Part shown: positions 40,562 to 48,824 of the stretch, piece by piece
Numbering within the stretch: position 1 is the first letter of the stretch
Layout of the letters: each line of letters begins with the position of its first letter
Source of the DNA: Aphodovivens sp036306585
Lineage (GTDB): Bacteria; Actinomycetota; Coriobacteriia; Coriobacteriales; Eggerthellaceae
DNA: 64,000 nucleotides
Assembly (NCBI GenBank): GCA_036306585.1
Contig: JAXJZF010000006.1
Location: 62,001 to 126,000 of the forward strand
Direction: 5' to 3'
The notes under the pieces: generated by a model
Told to the model about the DNA's origin: nothing
Database searches by the model: none
What the model saw: the letters and a program-made list of their open reading frames with translations, nothing else
Translations under genes and position numbers: made by a program

Positions 40562-41358
40562 AGCAGAATGCTGCGTGCACCGGCGCGGGCGTCGCAGATG
40601 GCGGAAACAATGAAAAGCGCCTGGTCGCCAAAGACGTGTTGAGGGTGTTCGAAGATGCCGAGAAAGGCGAGCTCGTCGCCCTCCACGACTTCGACCTCGA
40701 AGCCGAGCATGGCGAGCTCGTGGCTCTCATCGGCCCGAGCGGCTGTGGCAAATCGACGTTTTTGCGCTTGGTGGCCGGTCTCGACGAGGCGCAGGGCGGA
40801 ACCATCGAATACGGCGGCGAGCCCATCAAGGGCCCTTCGTACGATCGAGGGTTCGTGTTCCAGCAGGCAAACCTCTACCCTTGGCTGACTGTCGAGAAGA
40901 ACATCGCGTTCGGACTCAAGGCGCGCGGCGTCTACAAGGAGCAGAAGTATCGCGTGCAGGAAATGATCGACCTCATGGGGCTCACGGGCTTCGAGAAGTC
41001 CTACCCCCATCAGATTTCCGGCGGCATGGCGGCACGCGTCGCCATTGCTCAGACCTTGGTCCAAGATCCGGGCATCATCCTGCTCGACGAGCCGCTTTCG
41101 GCGTTGGACGCGTTCACGCGGGCGATCATCCAGGACGAGATCCTCAAGATGCGCGACCGCTTCAACCCCATCATCCTCATGGTCACCCACGACATCGAGG
41201 AGGCGGTGTACATGGCCGATCGCGTTGTCGTGCTCAGTCCGCGTCCGGGCACCAACATCGGCGAGATCGTCATCGACCTGCCGCACCCGCGCGATCGCAT
41301 CTCCGAGGAGTTCATCGCATACCGTCACGCCATCATGGACATGCTCGATTTCGACTAA
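40555..41358 (+). CDS. NitT/TauT/Ssu-type ABC importer, ATP-binding protein
   Basis: The 267-residue SsuB-type ATPase has Walker A GPSGCGKST, Q-loop VFQQANLYPWLTV, signature ISGGMAARVAIAQTL, Walker B IILLDEPLSALD and switch His in VTHDIEEAV. The signature GGMAARVAIAQ differs from the common GGMRQRVAIAR. GTG at 40555 is preceded by a perfect AAGGAGG. It lies between two permease genes. Confidence 0.92.
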   Translation: MVEQNAACTGAGVADGGNNEKRLVAKDVLRVFEDAEKGELVALHDFDLEAEHGELVALIGPSGCGKSTFLRLVAGLDEAQGGTIEYGGEPIKGPSYDRGFVFQQANLYPWLTVEKNIAFGLKARGVYKEQKYRVQEMIDLMGLTGFEKSYPHQISGGMAARVAIAQTLVQDPGIILLDEPLSALDAFTRAIIQDEILKMRDRFNPIILMVTHDIEEAVYMADRVVVLSPRPGTNIGEIVIDLPHPRDRISEEFIAYRHAIMDMLDFD

Positions 41359-41388
41359 CGCGCCAACGCGGTGGATTGCAGGTGAACA

Positions 41389-42432
41389 GTGAGTAAAGAA
41401 GCATTCATGGAAGAGCGGCACGAGGAGGAGGTGCGGCTTTTCACCAAGAAGAAAAAGCCCATCATCCAGTGCTCGTCGTTCAAAGACGCGCTCAAGATGC
41501 TTGCGCCCTTCCTAGGCATGGCGATCTCGGCCATCGAGTTCGTGTCGCTGCCCCAGGTGCACCCTCTGCCGGTCCAGTACCATGCAGGCATCTGGCTTTA
41601 TGTACTGGCCGTGCTGGCGGCTATCTACGCGGCGGTCTACATCGTGTCGCTGTTCGTGCGACCGGTGCGCGAGAAGGTGACGAATTTCTCGTGGCTTATC
41701 TTCGCGTTCATGCTGTTTTTCACCTTGCAGGACTACCTGACGCTGCGCACGGGCATCCTCAGGTTGCCGTTCATTCCCTCGCCTGACAAGATCGCCTACG
41801 AGGTGGTCATGAACTGGGACACCATCGCGTTCGATCTGTATTCGTCGATGGGGATGCTGTTCGGCGGCCTGATCCTGGGAACCATCCTCGGCTTCGTGTC
41901 GGGCGTGCTGTGCGGTTGCGCGCGGCTATTCGATTACTGGGTCAATCCGCTGCTGAAAATCATCGGCCCCGTGCCCGCCATGGTGTGGATGCCCATCTTC
42001 TTCGTAACGTTTCATTCCAGCACCGCCGCGGCGCTTTCCGCCGTCACGCTGGCTTCATGGTTTCCGTTGACGCTGATGATCTCGAGTGCAATCAAGAACA
42101 TGGACAATTCGCTTATCGAGCGCGCCGAGACACTGGGCGCTTCGCGGTTCTACATCATCCTTCATGTGATGCTGCCAAACTCCATTCCGGCGATCGCCAA
42201 CGCGCTGTTCATGGCGCTGTCGGGGTCGTTCGGCGCGATGGCGGCGGCCGAGCTGTGCGGCGTGAGCTCGGGGCTGATGTTCCGTATCGACTACACGCGC
42301 GTCATGGCCAACTACGGCGAGGTGTTCGGCATCATCGGCGTGATGATCGTGCTGTTCGCATCGCTGACTGCCATCATGTTCGCGTTCAGGAACTGGCTGC
42401 TTCGTTGGCAGAAGGGCCTTGCCCGCTGGTAG
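41389..42432 (+). CDS. NitT/TauT/Ssu-type ABC importer, permease 2
   Basis: The 347-residue permease has a polar N terminus, two leading helices (about 38-52 and 67-88), and the core EAA loop NSLIERAETLGASRFYIILHVMLPNSIPAIANA. It is a diverged paralog of permease 1. The start is GTG at 41389 after AGGTGA; an ATG six codons later is possible. Confidence 0.88.
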   Translation: MSKEAFMEERHEEEVRLFTKKKKPIIQCSSFKDALKMLAPFLGMAISAIEFVSLPQVHPLPVQYHAGIWLYVLAVLAAIYAAVYIVSLFVRPVREKVTNFSWLIFAFMLFFTLQDYLTLRTGILRLPFIPSPDKIAYEVVMNWDTIAFDLYSSMGMLFGGLILGTILGFVSGVLCGCARLFDYWVNPLLKIIGPVPAMVWMPIFFVTFHSSTAAALSAVTLASWFPLTLMISSAIKNMDNSLIERAETLGASRFYIILHVMLPNSIPAIANALFMALSGSFGAMAAAELCGVSSGLMFRIDYTRVMANYGEVFGIIGVMIVLFASLTAIMFAFRNWLLRWQKGLARW

Positions 42433-42523
42433 CGCGATATCGGGCTTCAACGGTCTTACGACTGTGGGCATAGAAGGGCCTCTAAGGGGGAGGGGGTCGA
42501 GGAAAACGAAGAAAGGAAGGCAA

Positions 42524-43717
42524 ATGAAAGACCTCACCAGGCGTTCATTCGTTAAGGGCGCGGTTGCAACCGGCGCCGTCGCTGCCGCCGGCGCCGCCCT
42601 GGCAGGCTGCGGCTCCGAGCCCGCTGCCGAATCCAACGGAGGCGCGGAGGGCTCCAGCGAGGAAACCATCCCGATGACCATCGGCTATTGGGGTGGCAAC
42701 TGCTGCGAGCTGACGGTGTACGCGGCCATCGAGAACGACTGCTTCCGCAAGAACGGTATCGAGCCGAACATCGTTACCATCACGGCGGACACCTCCGAGC
42801 TGCTCGCCAACGACGAGATCGACTTCTTCCTGTGGACACCGGGTTTCTTCCTGTCTTGGCTGCAGGGTGCCAACGCGAAGCTGATCGACGTGTGCCACAC
42901 TGGCTGCTGGTCAGGCATCACACTGGAGGGTAACGGCATCGACTCCTGCGCCGACCTGGCTGGCAAGCGCGTCGGCTGCACGGGCATGAGCGGCCCGTCC
43001 TACGTCGAGTCCAACGCGCTGTACTCCCGCGCCACGGGAGGCAAGGGCTCCGAGGACATCGAGTGGGTCGTCTACGACGGCCCCTTGCTGCTGCAGGCGC
43101 TGCTCGACCATGAGGTCGATGCCATCATCGGCATCGATTCCACGCTGTATCCGCAGGTGAAGGAGAACCCCGACACCAAGTTCTTCTTCATCTCCGCTCA
43201 GGAGCTGTCCGATTACTACTGCTGCTTCATCTGCATCAACACGCATACCGCCGACAAGTATCCCGAGGCATGCGACCGTCTGGTGAAGGCGTTCGCCGAG
43301 GCGGCCGACATCACCCGCGCCGACACCGATGCTGTAGTGGAGATGGCCATCGAGAAGGCCTACACCGTGGGCCAGTACCCCGACATCGAGAAGAACCTCG
43401 CCAAGAACTACCTGTACGGTCATGGTAACGAGGACGATTTCTGGAACTCTATCTACGAGCGGTGGGACGAACTGCGCGTTGCCGGCTTCCTGCCCGAGTG
43501 CCCCGAGGACGAGGAGGGCGCCAAGGCCTACCTCGACGAGCTCACCCAGGGCATCGGCGAATGGCACGGCGATGCCGCCCCTGAGAACGCGGCGAAGACG
43601 CTGCATGAGCAGGTGCAGGAGCGCGGCGACGCGTTCGGCGTGAACGCCGACGACGTCCGCGCCGTCGATGCTCGCGGCGAAGACGATCCTACCGGCCGCA
43701 CCGAGGCCCACTACTAG
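42524..43717 (+). CDS. Cysteine-rich NitT/TauT-like solute-binding lipoprotein
   Basis: The 397-residue binding protein has a Tat-like lipoprotein signal (TRRSFVKG, then GAALAGCG; lipid Cys29), then the SsuA/NMT1-type fold: IGYWGGNCCELTVYAAIENDCF, DFFLWTPGFFLSWLQGA, GKRVGCTGMSGPSY. The mature part has about 12 cysteines, including Cys60-Cys61, Cys124-x3-Cys128 and Cys233-Cys234-x2-Cys237, far more than usual for the family. Several lie where the ligand cleft forms, suggesting a thiophilic ligand or disulfides. ATG at 42524 follows GAAAGGAAGG. Ligand unknown. Confidence 0.88.
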   Translation: MKDLTRRSFVKGAVATGAVAAAGAALAGCGSEPAAESNGGAEGSSEETIPMTIGYWGGNCCELTVYAAIENDCFRKNGIEPNIVTITADTSELLANDEIDFFLWTPGFFLSWLQGANAKLIDVCHTGCWSGITLEGNGIDSCADLAGKRVGCTGMSGPSYVESNALYSRATGGKGSEDIEWVVYDGPLLLQALLDHEVDAIIGIDSTLYPQVKENPDTKFFFISAQELSDYYCCFICINTHTADKYPEACDRLVKAFAEAADITRADTDAVVEMAIEKAYTVGQYPDIEKNLAKNYLYGHGNEDDFWNSIYERWDELRVAGFLPECPEDEEGAKAYLDELTQGIGEWHGDAAPENAAKTLHEQVQERGDAFGVNADDVRAVDARGEDDPTGRTEAHY

Positions 43718-43820
43718 GATCTGCGAGCTGACGCTCGATCGTATATCTGTTGCAGAACCCCCGCACCGTCAGGTTGGTGCCGGGGTTGCTTCGCGTCGTG
43801 CAGCGAAAGGAAGATCGAAT

Positions 43821-44261
43821 ATGAAAACGAACGCTTGGCGAATCGTGTCCGCACTCGCTTTGGCGTGCATGTTGGGAATGGCGGCAGTAGCCTTTCTGCT
43901 CGGCCCCTGCACCGGGGTCATCGAGACGGAGGCAGGTGCCACCATGCCCATGAAATGCCATTGGACCTATCTTGTCATCGAGATATTCGGCGTGGCGGGG
44001 GCTGTCATCGCGTTTCTCGCGCTGCTTGCCGAAAGCAAGGAGGGCCGCCGCCTGTCCGCCGCTGCGGTTCTCGTCGTGTTCGTCGCAATGCTGTTCACCT
44101 TGTCGCCTGCGGGCATCGGCACATGCGCTGCCGAAGGGATGAAATGCATCGTTGACGGCTATATTCTGTGGGGGTTGGGCATCGTCGGCATCGTTGTCGC
44201 GGCGGTCATGATCGCCAAGGCCGATCCGTTGCAGGCGGAATTGCCCAAGATGGGCATGTAG
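43821..44261 (+). CDS. DUF4418-family membrane protein
   Basis: The 146-residue protein has four predicted helices (about residues 6-28, 48-70, 78-98 and 112-130), with cysteines between (LGPCTGV, MKCHWTYL, IGTCAAEGMKC), typical of DUF4418. The family often stands beside MacB-like ABC modules. ATG at 43821 follows AAAGGAAG. Function unknown; it may be a subunit of the neighbouring ABC system or hold periplasmic thiols. Confidence 0.82.
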   Translation: MKTNAWRIVSALALACMLGMAAVAFLLGPCTGVIETEAGATMPMKCHWTYLVIEIFGVAGAVIAFLALLAESKEGRRLSAAAVLVVFVAMLFTLSPAGIGTCAAEGMKCIVDGYILWGLGIVGIVVAAVMIAKADPLQAELPKMGM

Positions 44262-44381
44262 ATCGGCGCGGGTATCTGCGGTTTGCGGACGCAAGCCGCA
44301 TCCTGTGCGCCCGTTTCCTCGTCCCGCCTTGCTTGGCGGGGCCGAGAGGGGCAGTCCGCCTCGTCGATAGGAAGGCATTAC

Positions 44382-45599
44382 GTGAAACAGCTGATTTTCC
44401 ATAGCATAAAGATGCACAAGGTGCAGTCTTTGTCCATTGCGGTGTCGGTGGCGCTCAGCGTCATGATCCTCGTGACGTTCGGTCTGGTGTACGGCGGCGT
44501 GCAGGAGGGCATCGCCAAATCGGAGCGCCAAAGCGGCGCCGATGTCATGGCCATCCCCACCGATGCCCTGCAATACATCGACGATACCGAATTGCTGTAC
44601 ACAGGTGCGCCGGCACCCATCTACATGGACGAGTCGGTCCTCGATGAATTCTCGGACATCGAGGGCATCGAGGCGATGTCGCCTCAGTTCTACGGGCAGA
44701 CTTTGAACCTGGGATGCTGCTCCACCAACGGATCCACGCGAATCATCGGCATCGATCCCGACACCGATTTCGTCGTGCACGGGCTCATCGACGATGCCAC
44801 CATCCAGCGGCTCGAAGGCGACCATAAGGTTATCGTGGGCGCCACCGTTGGCGGCGTCTCCGATGGGCATATGATGATCTACGGTGAAGAGTACGAGGTC
44901 GTGGGCACGCTCGAGGAAACCGGTACGGGCTTCGATCAAGCGCTCATCCTCGACATCGACCTGGTGCGCGAGCTCAGCCGCACGCTGGAGGGCTACGAGC
45001 ATTATTGGGAGAAGAACGGGGATCCCGAGCATCTCATCTCTTCTGTGATGTTCAAAATCTCCGACGATGACGATGGTACTGCGCTTAATGCCGTGAAGGG
45101 GCGCATCAACCTGTCCGGCGTGGCAACGCCCATCGTTCAGTCCGAAACGATATCGAAATCCAGCGATCAGCTCGAATCGGTGTTCTTCCTTCTGCTCATC
45201 GCGGCTATCCTCATGGCGGTGGTCACCTTGCTTCAGCTGTTCGCCCGCTTTTTCAGCAGCGTTTGGGACCGCAAAAGCGAGCTTGCCCTGTACCGGGCGA
45301 TCGGCGCGAGCAAGAGCGATTTGCGAAAGCTCATTATCGGCGAGGTCGGCTTGCTGGTGGGTGCGGGCCTTGTCGTGGGCGCCGTGTTGGGATTCGTCGC
45401 GCAAACCGGGTTGCTCGGCATCATGCAAAGCGGGCTGGCGTTTCCCTATTCGCCGCTGGACATCCTGCCCACCGTCGTGCTGATAGCGGGTGTGACGCTG
45501 ATATTCGCGCTGGTCAGCTTTGCCTCGATCTTTGCTCCGCTTCAGCAGATCGGCCGACTTGACCCATCCTCCGCAATGCAGCAAGGAGATATCGACTAA
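44382..45599 (+). CDS. FtsX/MacB-type ABC permease
   Basis: The 405-residue permease has one N-terminal helix (about 15-38), an extracytoplasmic MacB-like periplasmic core domain (about 40-265; GADVMAIPTDALQYID, GCCSTNGSTRIIGIDPDT), and three C-terminal helices with FtsX motif LALYRAIGASKSDLRKLI. The Cys-Cys pair in the external domain is notable. GTG at 44382 follows AGGAAGG; an upstream in-frame ATG lacks a site. The stop overlaps the ATPase start (TAATG). Exporter or mechanotransmitter role; substrate unknown. Confidence 0.86.
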   Translation: MKQLIFHSIKMHKVQSLSIAVSVALSVMILVTFGLVYGGVQEGIAKSERQSGADVMAIPTDALQYIDDTELLYTGAPAPIYMDESVLDEFSDIEGIEAMSPQFYGQTLNLGCCSTNGSTRIIGIDPDTDFVVHGLIDDATIQRLEGDHKVIVGATVGGVSDGHMMIYGEEYEVVGTLEETGTGFDQALILDIDLVRELSRTLEGYEHYWEKNGDPEHLISSVMFKISDDDDGTALNAVKGRINLSGVATPIVQSETISKSSDQLESVFFLLLIAAILMAVVTLLQLFARFFSSVWDRKSELALYRAIGASKSDLRKLIIGEVGLLVGAGLVVGAVLGFVAQTGLLGIMQSGLAFPYSPLDILPTVVLIAGVTLIFALVSFASIFAPLQQIGRLDPSSAMQQGDID

Positions 45600-46267
45600 T
45601 GGCGCTTCTTGACATCAAAGGGGTTTCCAAGGCGTTTGACGGAACCTCCATCATCGAAAACACCTCGCTTGCGGTGAACGCCGGCGACACCATCGCGTTC
45701 TCCTCGCCTTCGGGCTCGGGCAAGTCTACCATGCTCGCCATGGCGGGGTTGCTGCTCACCCCCGATTTAGGCGAGATTCTGCTGGAAGACGGCACCGACG
45801 CGTTGAGGCTCAACGACAGGGAGCTCTCGCGCGTGCGCCAAAGGCTTCTGGGATTCGTGTTCCAAAGCACTCAGCTGGTGGGGTCGTTGCGCGCCATCGA
45901 GAACGTCGCCTCGCCGGCGAATTTCGTCTCCGAAAAGCTTTCGTTCAAGCCTGAGGAGCGCGCCGCCGAGCTGCTGGAGCGGTTCGGGCTGCAGGATCGC
46001 ATGTACCACTATCCCTACCAGCTGAGCGTAGGACAGAGGCGCCGCGTCGCTGTGGCGCGCGCGATGCTGCTGGAGCCGAAGATCATCATTGCCGACGAGC
46101 CTACCAACGATCTAGACGAGGAATCGGCGACCGAGGTTTCCAACGCCCTGTTCGACTATGCAGAAAAGGGGAACGCCCTTCTGTACGCCACGCACATCGC
46201 CGGCCTTGCGTCGCGTGCTAGAACCGTCATGACGCTTAAGGGTAAAACCTTCCAGCCTGCAGAATAG
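45599..46267 (+). CDS. MacB/LolD-type ABC ATP-binding protein
   Basis: The 222-residue ATPase has Walker A SPSGSGKST, Q-loop VFQSTQLVGSL, signature LSVGQRRRVAVARAM, Walker B IIIADEPTN and a switch His in ATHIAGLA. The LSVGQ signature differs from LSGGQ, as in other LolD-like sets. It pairs with the FtsX permease upstream. Last gene before the hairpin cassette near 46333. Confidence 0.9.
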   Translation: MALLDIKGVSKAFDGTSIIENTSLAVNAGDTIAFSSPSGSGKSTMLAMAGLLLTPDLGEILLEDGTDALRLNDRELSRVRQRLLGFVFQSTQLVGSLRAIENVASPANFVSEKLSFKPEERAAELLERFGLQDRMYHYPYQLSVGQRRRVAVARAMLLEPKIIIADEPTNDLDEESATEVSNALFDYAEKGNALLYATHIAGLASRARTVMTLKGKTFQPAE

Positions 46268-46332
46268 CCCTCTTCTTTGCAGGCTCGGCTCGATCCTCGC
46301 CATCGTGCGTTCGACCGAAAATGAAAAAGCTG

Positions 46333-46422
46333 TTGACAAGTATTAGATATCATCATATATTTTAATTGGTCTGAGCACGGCAAATGAGCCTCCCTGCAAT
46401 CCCCCGCAGGGAGGCTCATTTG
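46333..46422 (+). promoter_or_regulatory. Promoter plus hairpin cassette B (before glnA)
   Basis: TTGACA (46333-46338), 17 bp, TATATT (46356-46361), six bases, then GGTCTGAGCAC (46368-46378). A perfect 17-bp stem follows (CAAATGAGCCTCCCTGC 46381-46397 with 46406-46422, 8-base loop), then a T-rich run TTTGTTTGC. It duplicates the layout at 29654. It can drive glnA with a 134-nt leader holding a terminator-like hairpin, or make a short RNA. Confidence 0.65.
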
Positions 46423-46501
46423 TTTGCTCTCGCTATCAGCGCCCATCCGCCGTGGTAAAGTTTCAGGCATGTGAATTCCGAGATGGGAGGGGCGGGAAGC
46501 T

Positions 46502-48592
46502 ATGCCGCACGTATCTGAAATCTACGGGTCGATGGTGTTCAACGAGCACACCATGCAGGAGCGCCTGCCATCGGCGACGTACAAAAGCCTTCTGAAGACC
46601 ATCCATGAGGGCAAGCCCCTCGACTTGGAGGTTGCCAACGTCGTGGCGCACGCCATGAAGGAATGGGCCATCGAGAAGGGCGCCACCCACTACACGCATT
46701 GGTTCCAACCGCTCACGGGCATCACGTCCGAGAAGCACGACAGCTTCTTAGACCCGGTGAGCGACGGCCGTGCCATCATGAGCTTCTCGGGTAAGGAACT
46801 CATCAAGGGCGAGCCCGATGCCTCCAGCTTCCCCTCCGGCGGCCTGCGAGCCACCTTCGAAGCCCGCGGCTACACCGCCTGGGACCCCACCAGCTACGCC
46901 TTCATCAAGGACGAGGTGCTGTGCATCCCCACCGCCTTCTGCAGCTACACCGGCGAGGCGCTGGACAAGAAGACCCCGCTTCTGCGTTCGATGGCCGCGA
47001 TCGACGAGCAGGCCAACCGTGTGTTGGCGCTGTTCGGCGAGGACCCGCAACGCATCACCACCACCGTGGGAGCCGAGCAGGAGTACTTCCTCATCTCCGA
47101 AAAGGACTACGAGCGCCGCCGCGACCTCATCATGTGCGGCCGCACGCTGTTCGGGGCGACGCCCTGCAAGGGCCAGGAGCTCGAGGAGCACTACTTCGGC
47201 GCCATCCGCCCGACGGTCAACGAGTTCATGAAGGAGCTCGACGACGAGCTGTGGGCGCTGGGCGTGCCCGCGCGCACCAAGCACAACGAGGTGGCCCCCG
47301 CCCAGCACGAGCTGGCGCCCATCTTCACCAACGCCAACCGCGCCATCGACGAGAACCTGCTCACCATGGAAAAGATGCGCCTGCTGGCAAGCCATCACGG
47401 CCTGGTGTGCCTGCAGCACGAGAAGCCCTTCGAGGGCATCAACGGCAGCGGCAAGCATAACAACTGGTCCATCTGCGCGGGCAAGAAGAACCTGCTCGAC
47501 CCCGGTGCAAATCCGCAGGACAACCTGCGTTTTCTGATATTCCTCACCTGCGTCATCGAGTGCGTCGATGAGTATCAGGAGCTGCTGCGCATGAGCGTGG
47601 CGAGCGCCGGCAACGACCATCGCCTGGGCGCAAACGAGGCGCCGCCGGCCATCGTGTCCATCTTCCTGGGCGACGAGCTCAACGCCATCGTCGACGCGCT
47701 GGTGGGCGAGCACTCCTACAAGAGCGCCGAGCGCGTCTCCATGGATCTCGGCGTCGACGTGCTGCCCAGCTTCCTCATCGACAACACCGACCGCAACCGT
47801 ACCAGCCCCTTCGCCTTCACCGGCAACCGTTTCGAATTCCGCATGCCGGGCTCGGCGGTGAACCTCGCGGACTGCAACATGATTCTCAACACCGCCATGG
47901 CGAAGAGCCTGAAGGACTTCGCCGACGCCATGGAGGGCAAGGAAGGCGAGGAGTTCGAAGAAGCCGCCATCGACTACATCAAGCACACGCTGCGCGACCA
48001 TCAGCGCATCATCTTCGGCGGCGACGGCTATTCCCAGGAATGGGAAAAGGAAGCCGCCCGCCGCGGCCTGGCCAATCACAAGACCACGGCAGACGCCCTG
48101 TCGTGCTATGTCGCTCCGAAGAGCATCGCTCTGTTCGAGGAGATGCGCGTGCTCTCCGAGGTGGAGGTTCGCAGCCGCTACGAGGTGAAGCTGGAGAAGT
48201 ACAACAAGCTCATCAACATCGAGGCCAACGTGATGGACCGCATGGTGCACCGCGCCTACCTGCCTGCGCTGAACAAGTTCGCCGGCGAGGTGGCGGGCCA
48301 GATCGAGATCGAGAAGAAGGCGCTTGCCGGCGCTGATGTGAAGGAGCAGGAGGATCTGCTGCGCACGGTGCTCGCCGGCATTCGCGAGGTGAACGCGCAG
48401 ACCAGGAAGCTCAAGGAGGTCCACGAGCAGGCGCTCGCCCTCGACGACCAGCAGGAACGCGCCAACTGCTACGCGCACACCGTGCTACCCGTCATGGAGG
48501 ACCTACGCGCCGCGGTGGACGCCATGGAGGTCGTGGTCGATCGCGACTTCTGGCCGGTGCCCACCTATAACGACATCCTGTTCTATTGCTAG
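46502..48592 (+). CDS. glnN: Glutamine synthetase, class III
   Basis: GS III of 696 residues, much longer than the about 450 of GS I, as known for this class. Motifs are GAEQEYFLI, NEVAPAQHELAPIF, EKPFEGINGSGKHNNWS and NRTSPFAFTGNRFEFRMPGS, the ATP- and glutamate-binding signatures of the family. It assimilates ammonium into glutamine. ATG at 46502 follows GGGGCGGGA, with no strong ribosome binding site. The promoter-hairpin cassette ends 80 bp upstream. Confidence 0.95.
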   Translation: MPHVSEIYGSMVFNEHTMQERLPSATYKSLLKTIHEGKPLDLEVANVVAHAMKEWAIEKGATHYTHWFQPLTGITSEKHDSFLDPVSDGRAIMSFSGKELIKGEPDASSFPSGGLRATFEARGYTAWDPTSYAFIKDEVLCIPTAFCSYTGEALDKKTPLLRSMAAIDEQANRVLALFGEDPQRITTTVGAEQEYFLISEKDYERRRDLIMCGRTLFGATPCKGQELEEHYFGAIRPTVNEFMKELDDELWALGVPARTKHNEVAPAQHELAPIFTNANRAIDENLLTMEKMRLLASHHGLVCLQHEKPFEGINGSGKHNNWSICAGKKNLLDPGANPQDNLRFLIFLTCVIECVDEYQELLRMSVASAGNDHRLGANEAPPAIVSIFLGDELNAIVDALVGEHSYKSAERVSMDLGVDVLPSFLIDNTDRNRTSPFAFTGNRFEFRMPGSAVNLADCNMILNTAMAKSLKDFADAMEGKEGEEFEEAAIDYIKHTLRDHQRIIFGGDGYSQEWEKEAARRGLANHKTTADALSCYVAPKSIALFEEMRVLSEVEVRSRYEVKLEKYNKLINIEANVMDRMVHRAYLPALNKFAGEVAGQIEIEKKALAGADVKEQEDLLRTVLAGIREVNAQTRKLKEVHEQALALDDQQERANCYAHTVLPVMEDLRAAVDAMEVVVDRDFWPVPTYNDILFYC

Positions 48593-48824
48593 CGGCAGTG
48601 CGCTTTCAGGCTCGTCAAGGGCGAGGGCCGTCGCGAACCTGCGGCGGTCCTCGCTTCGCTTTCGCGGTCGTTGCGTGTCGTCCGGTGCTTTAACACTGTC
48701 TATGCAAGATTTTACGTGCTTGCAACGACGCTTTACCCAGGAGGAGTACAATGCGGGAAACGGACGCGCGGTGCTGGAGGTTCCGTGCGCCCAAAACCGT
48801 ACTTAAAAAAGGAAGGGAATCGAG
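48593..48824 (+). promoter_or_regulatory. Region upstream of ilvE with a strong unused ribosome binding site
   Basis: A perfect AGGAGG lies at 48739-48744 and leads to an ATG at 48751 whose frame runs out of phase into ilvE. The frame MRETDARCWRFRAPKTVLKK has no branched-chain codon run. It may be an upstream open frame or chance. No clear promoter; possible hairpins are weak. Confidence 0.4.

Noticed and set aside
46748..48478. 576-codon minus-strand open frame across the glutamine synthetase gene
   Set aside because: Mirror of a well-supported gene; no family resemblance or ribosome binding site.
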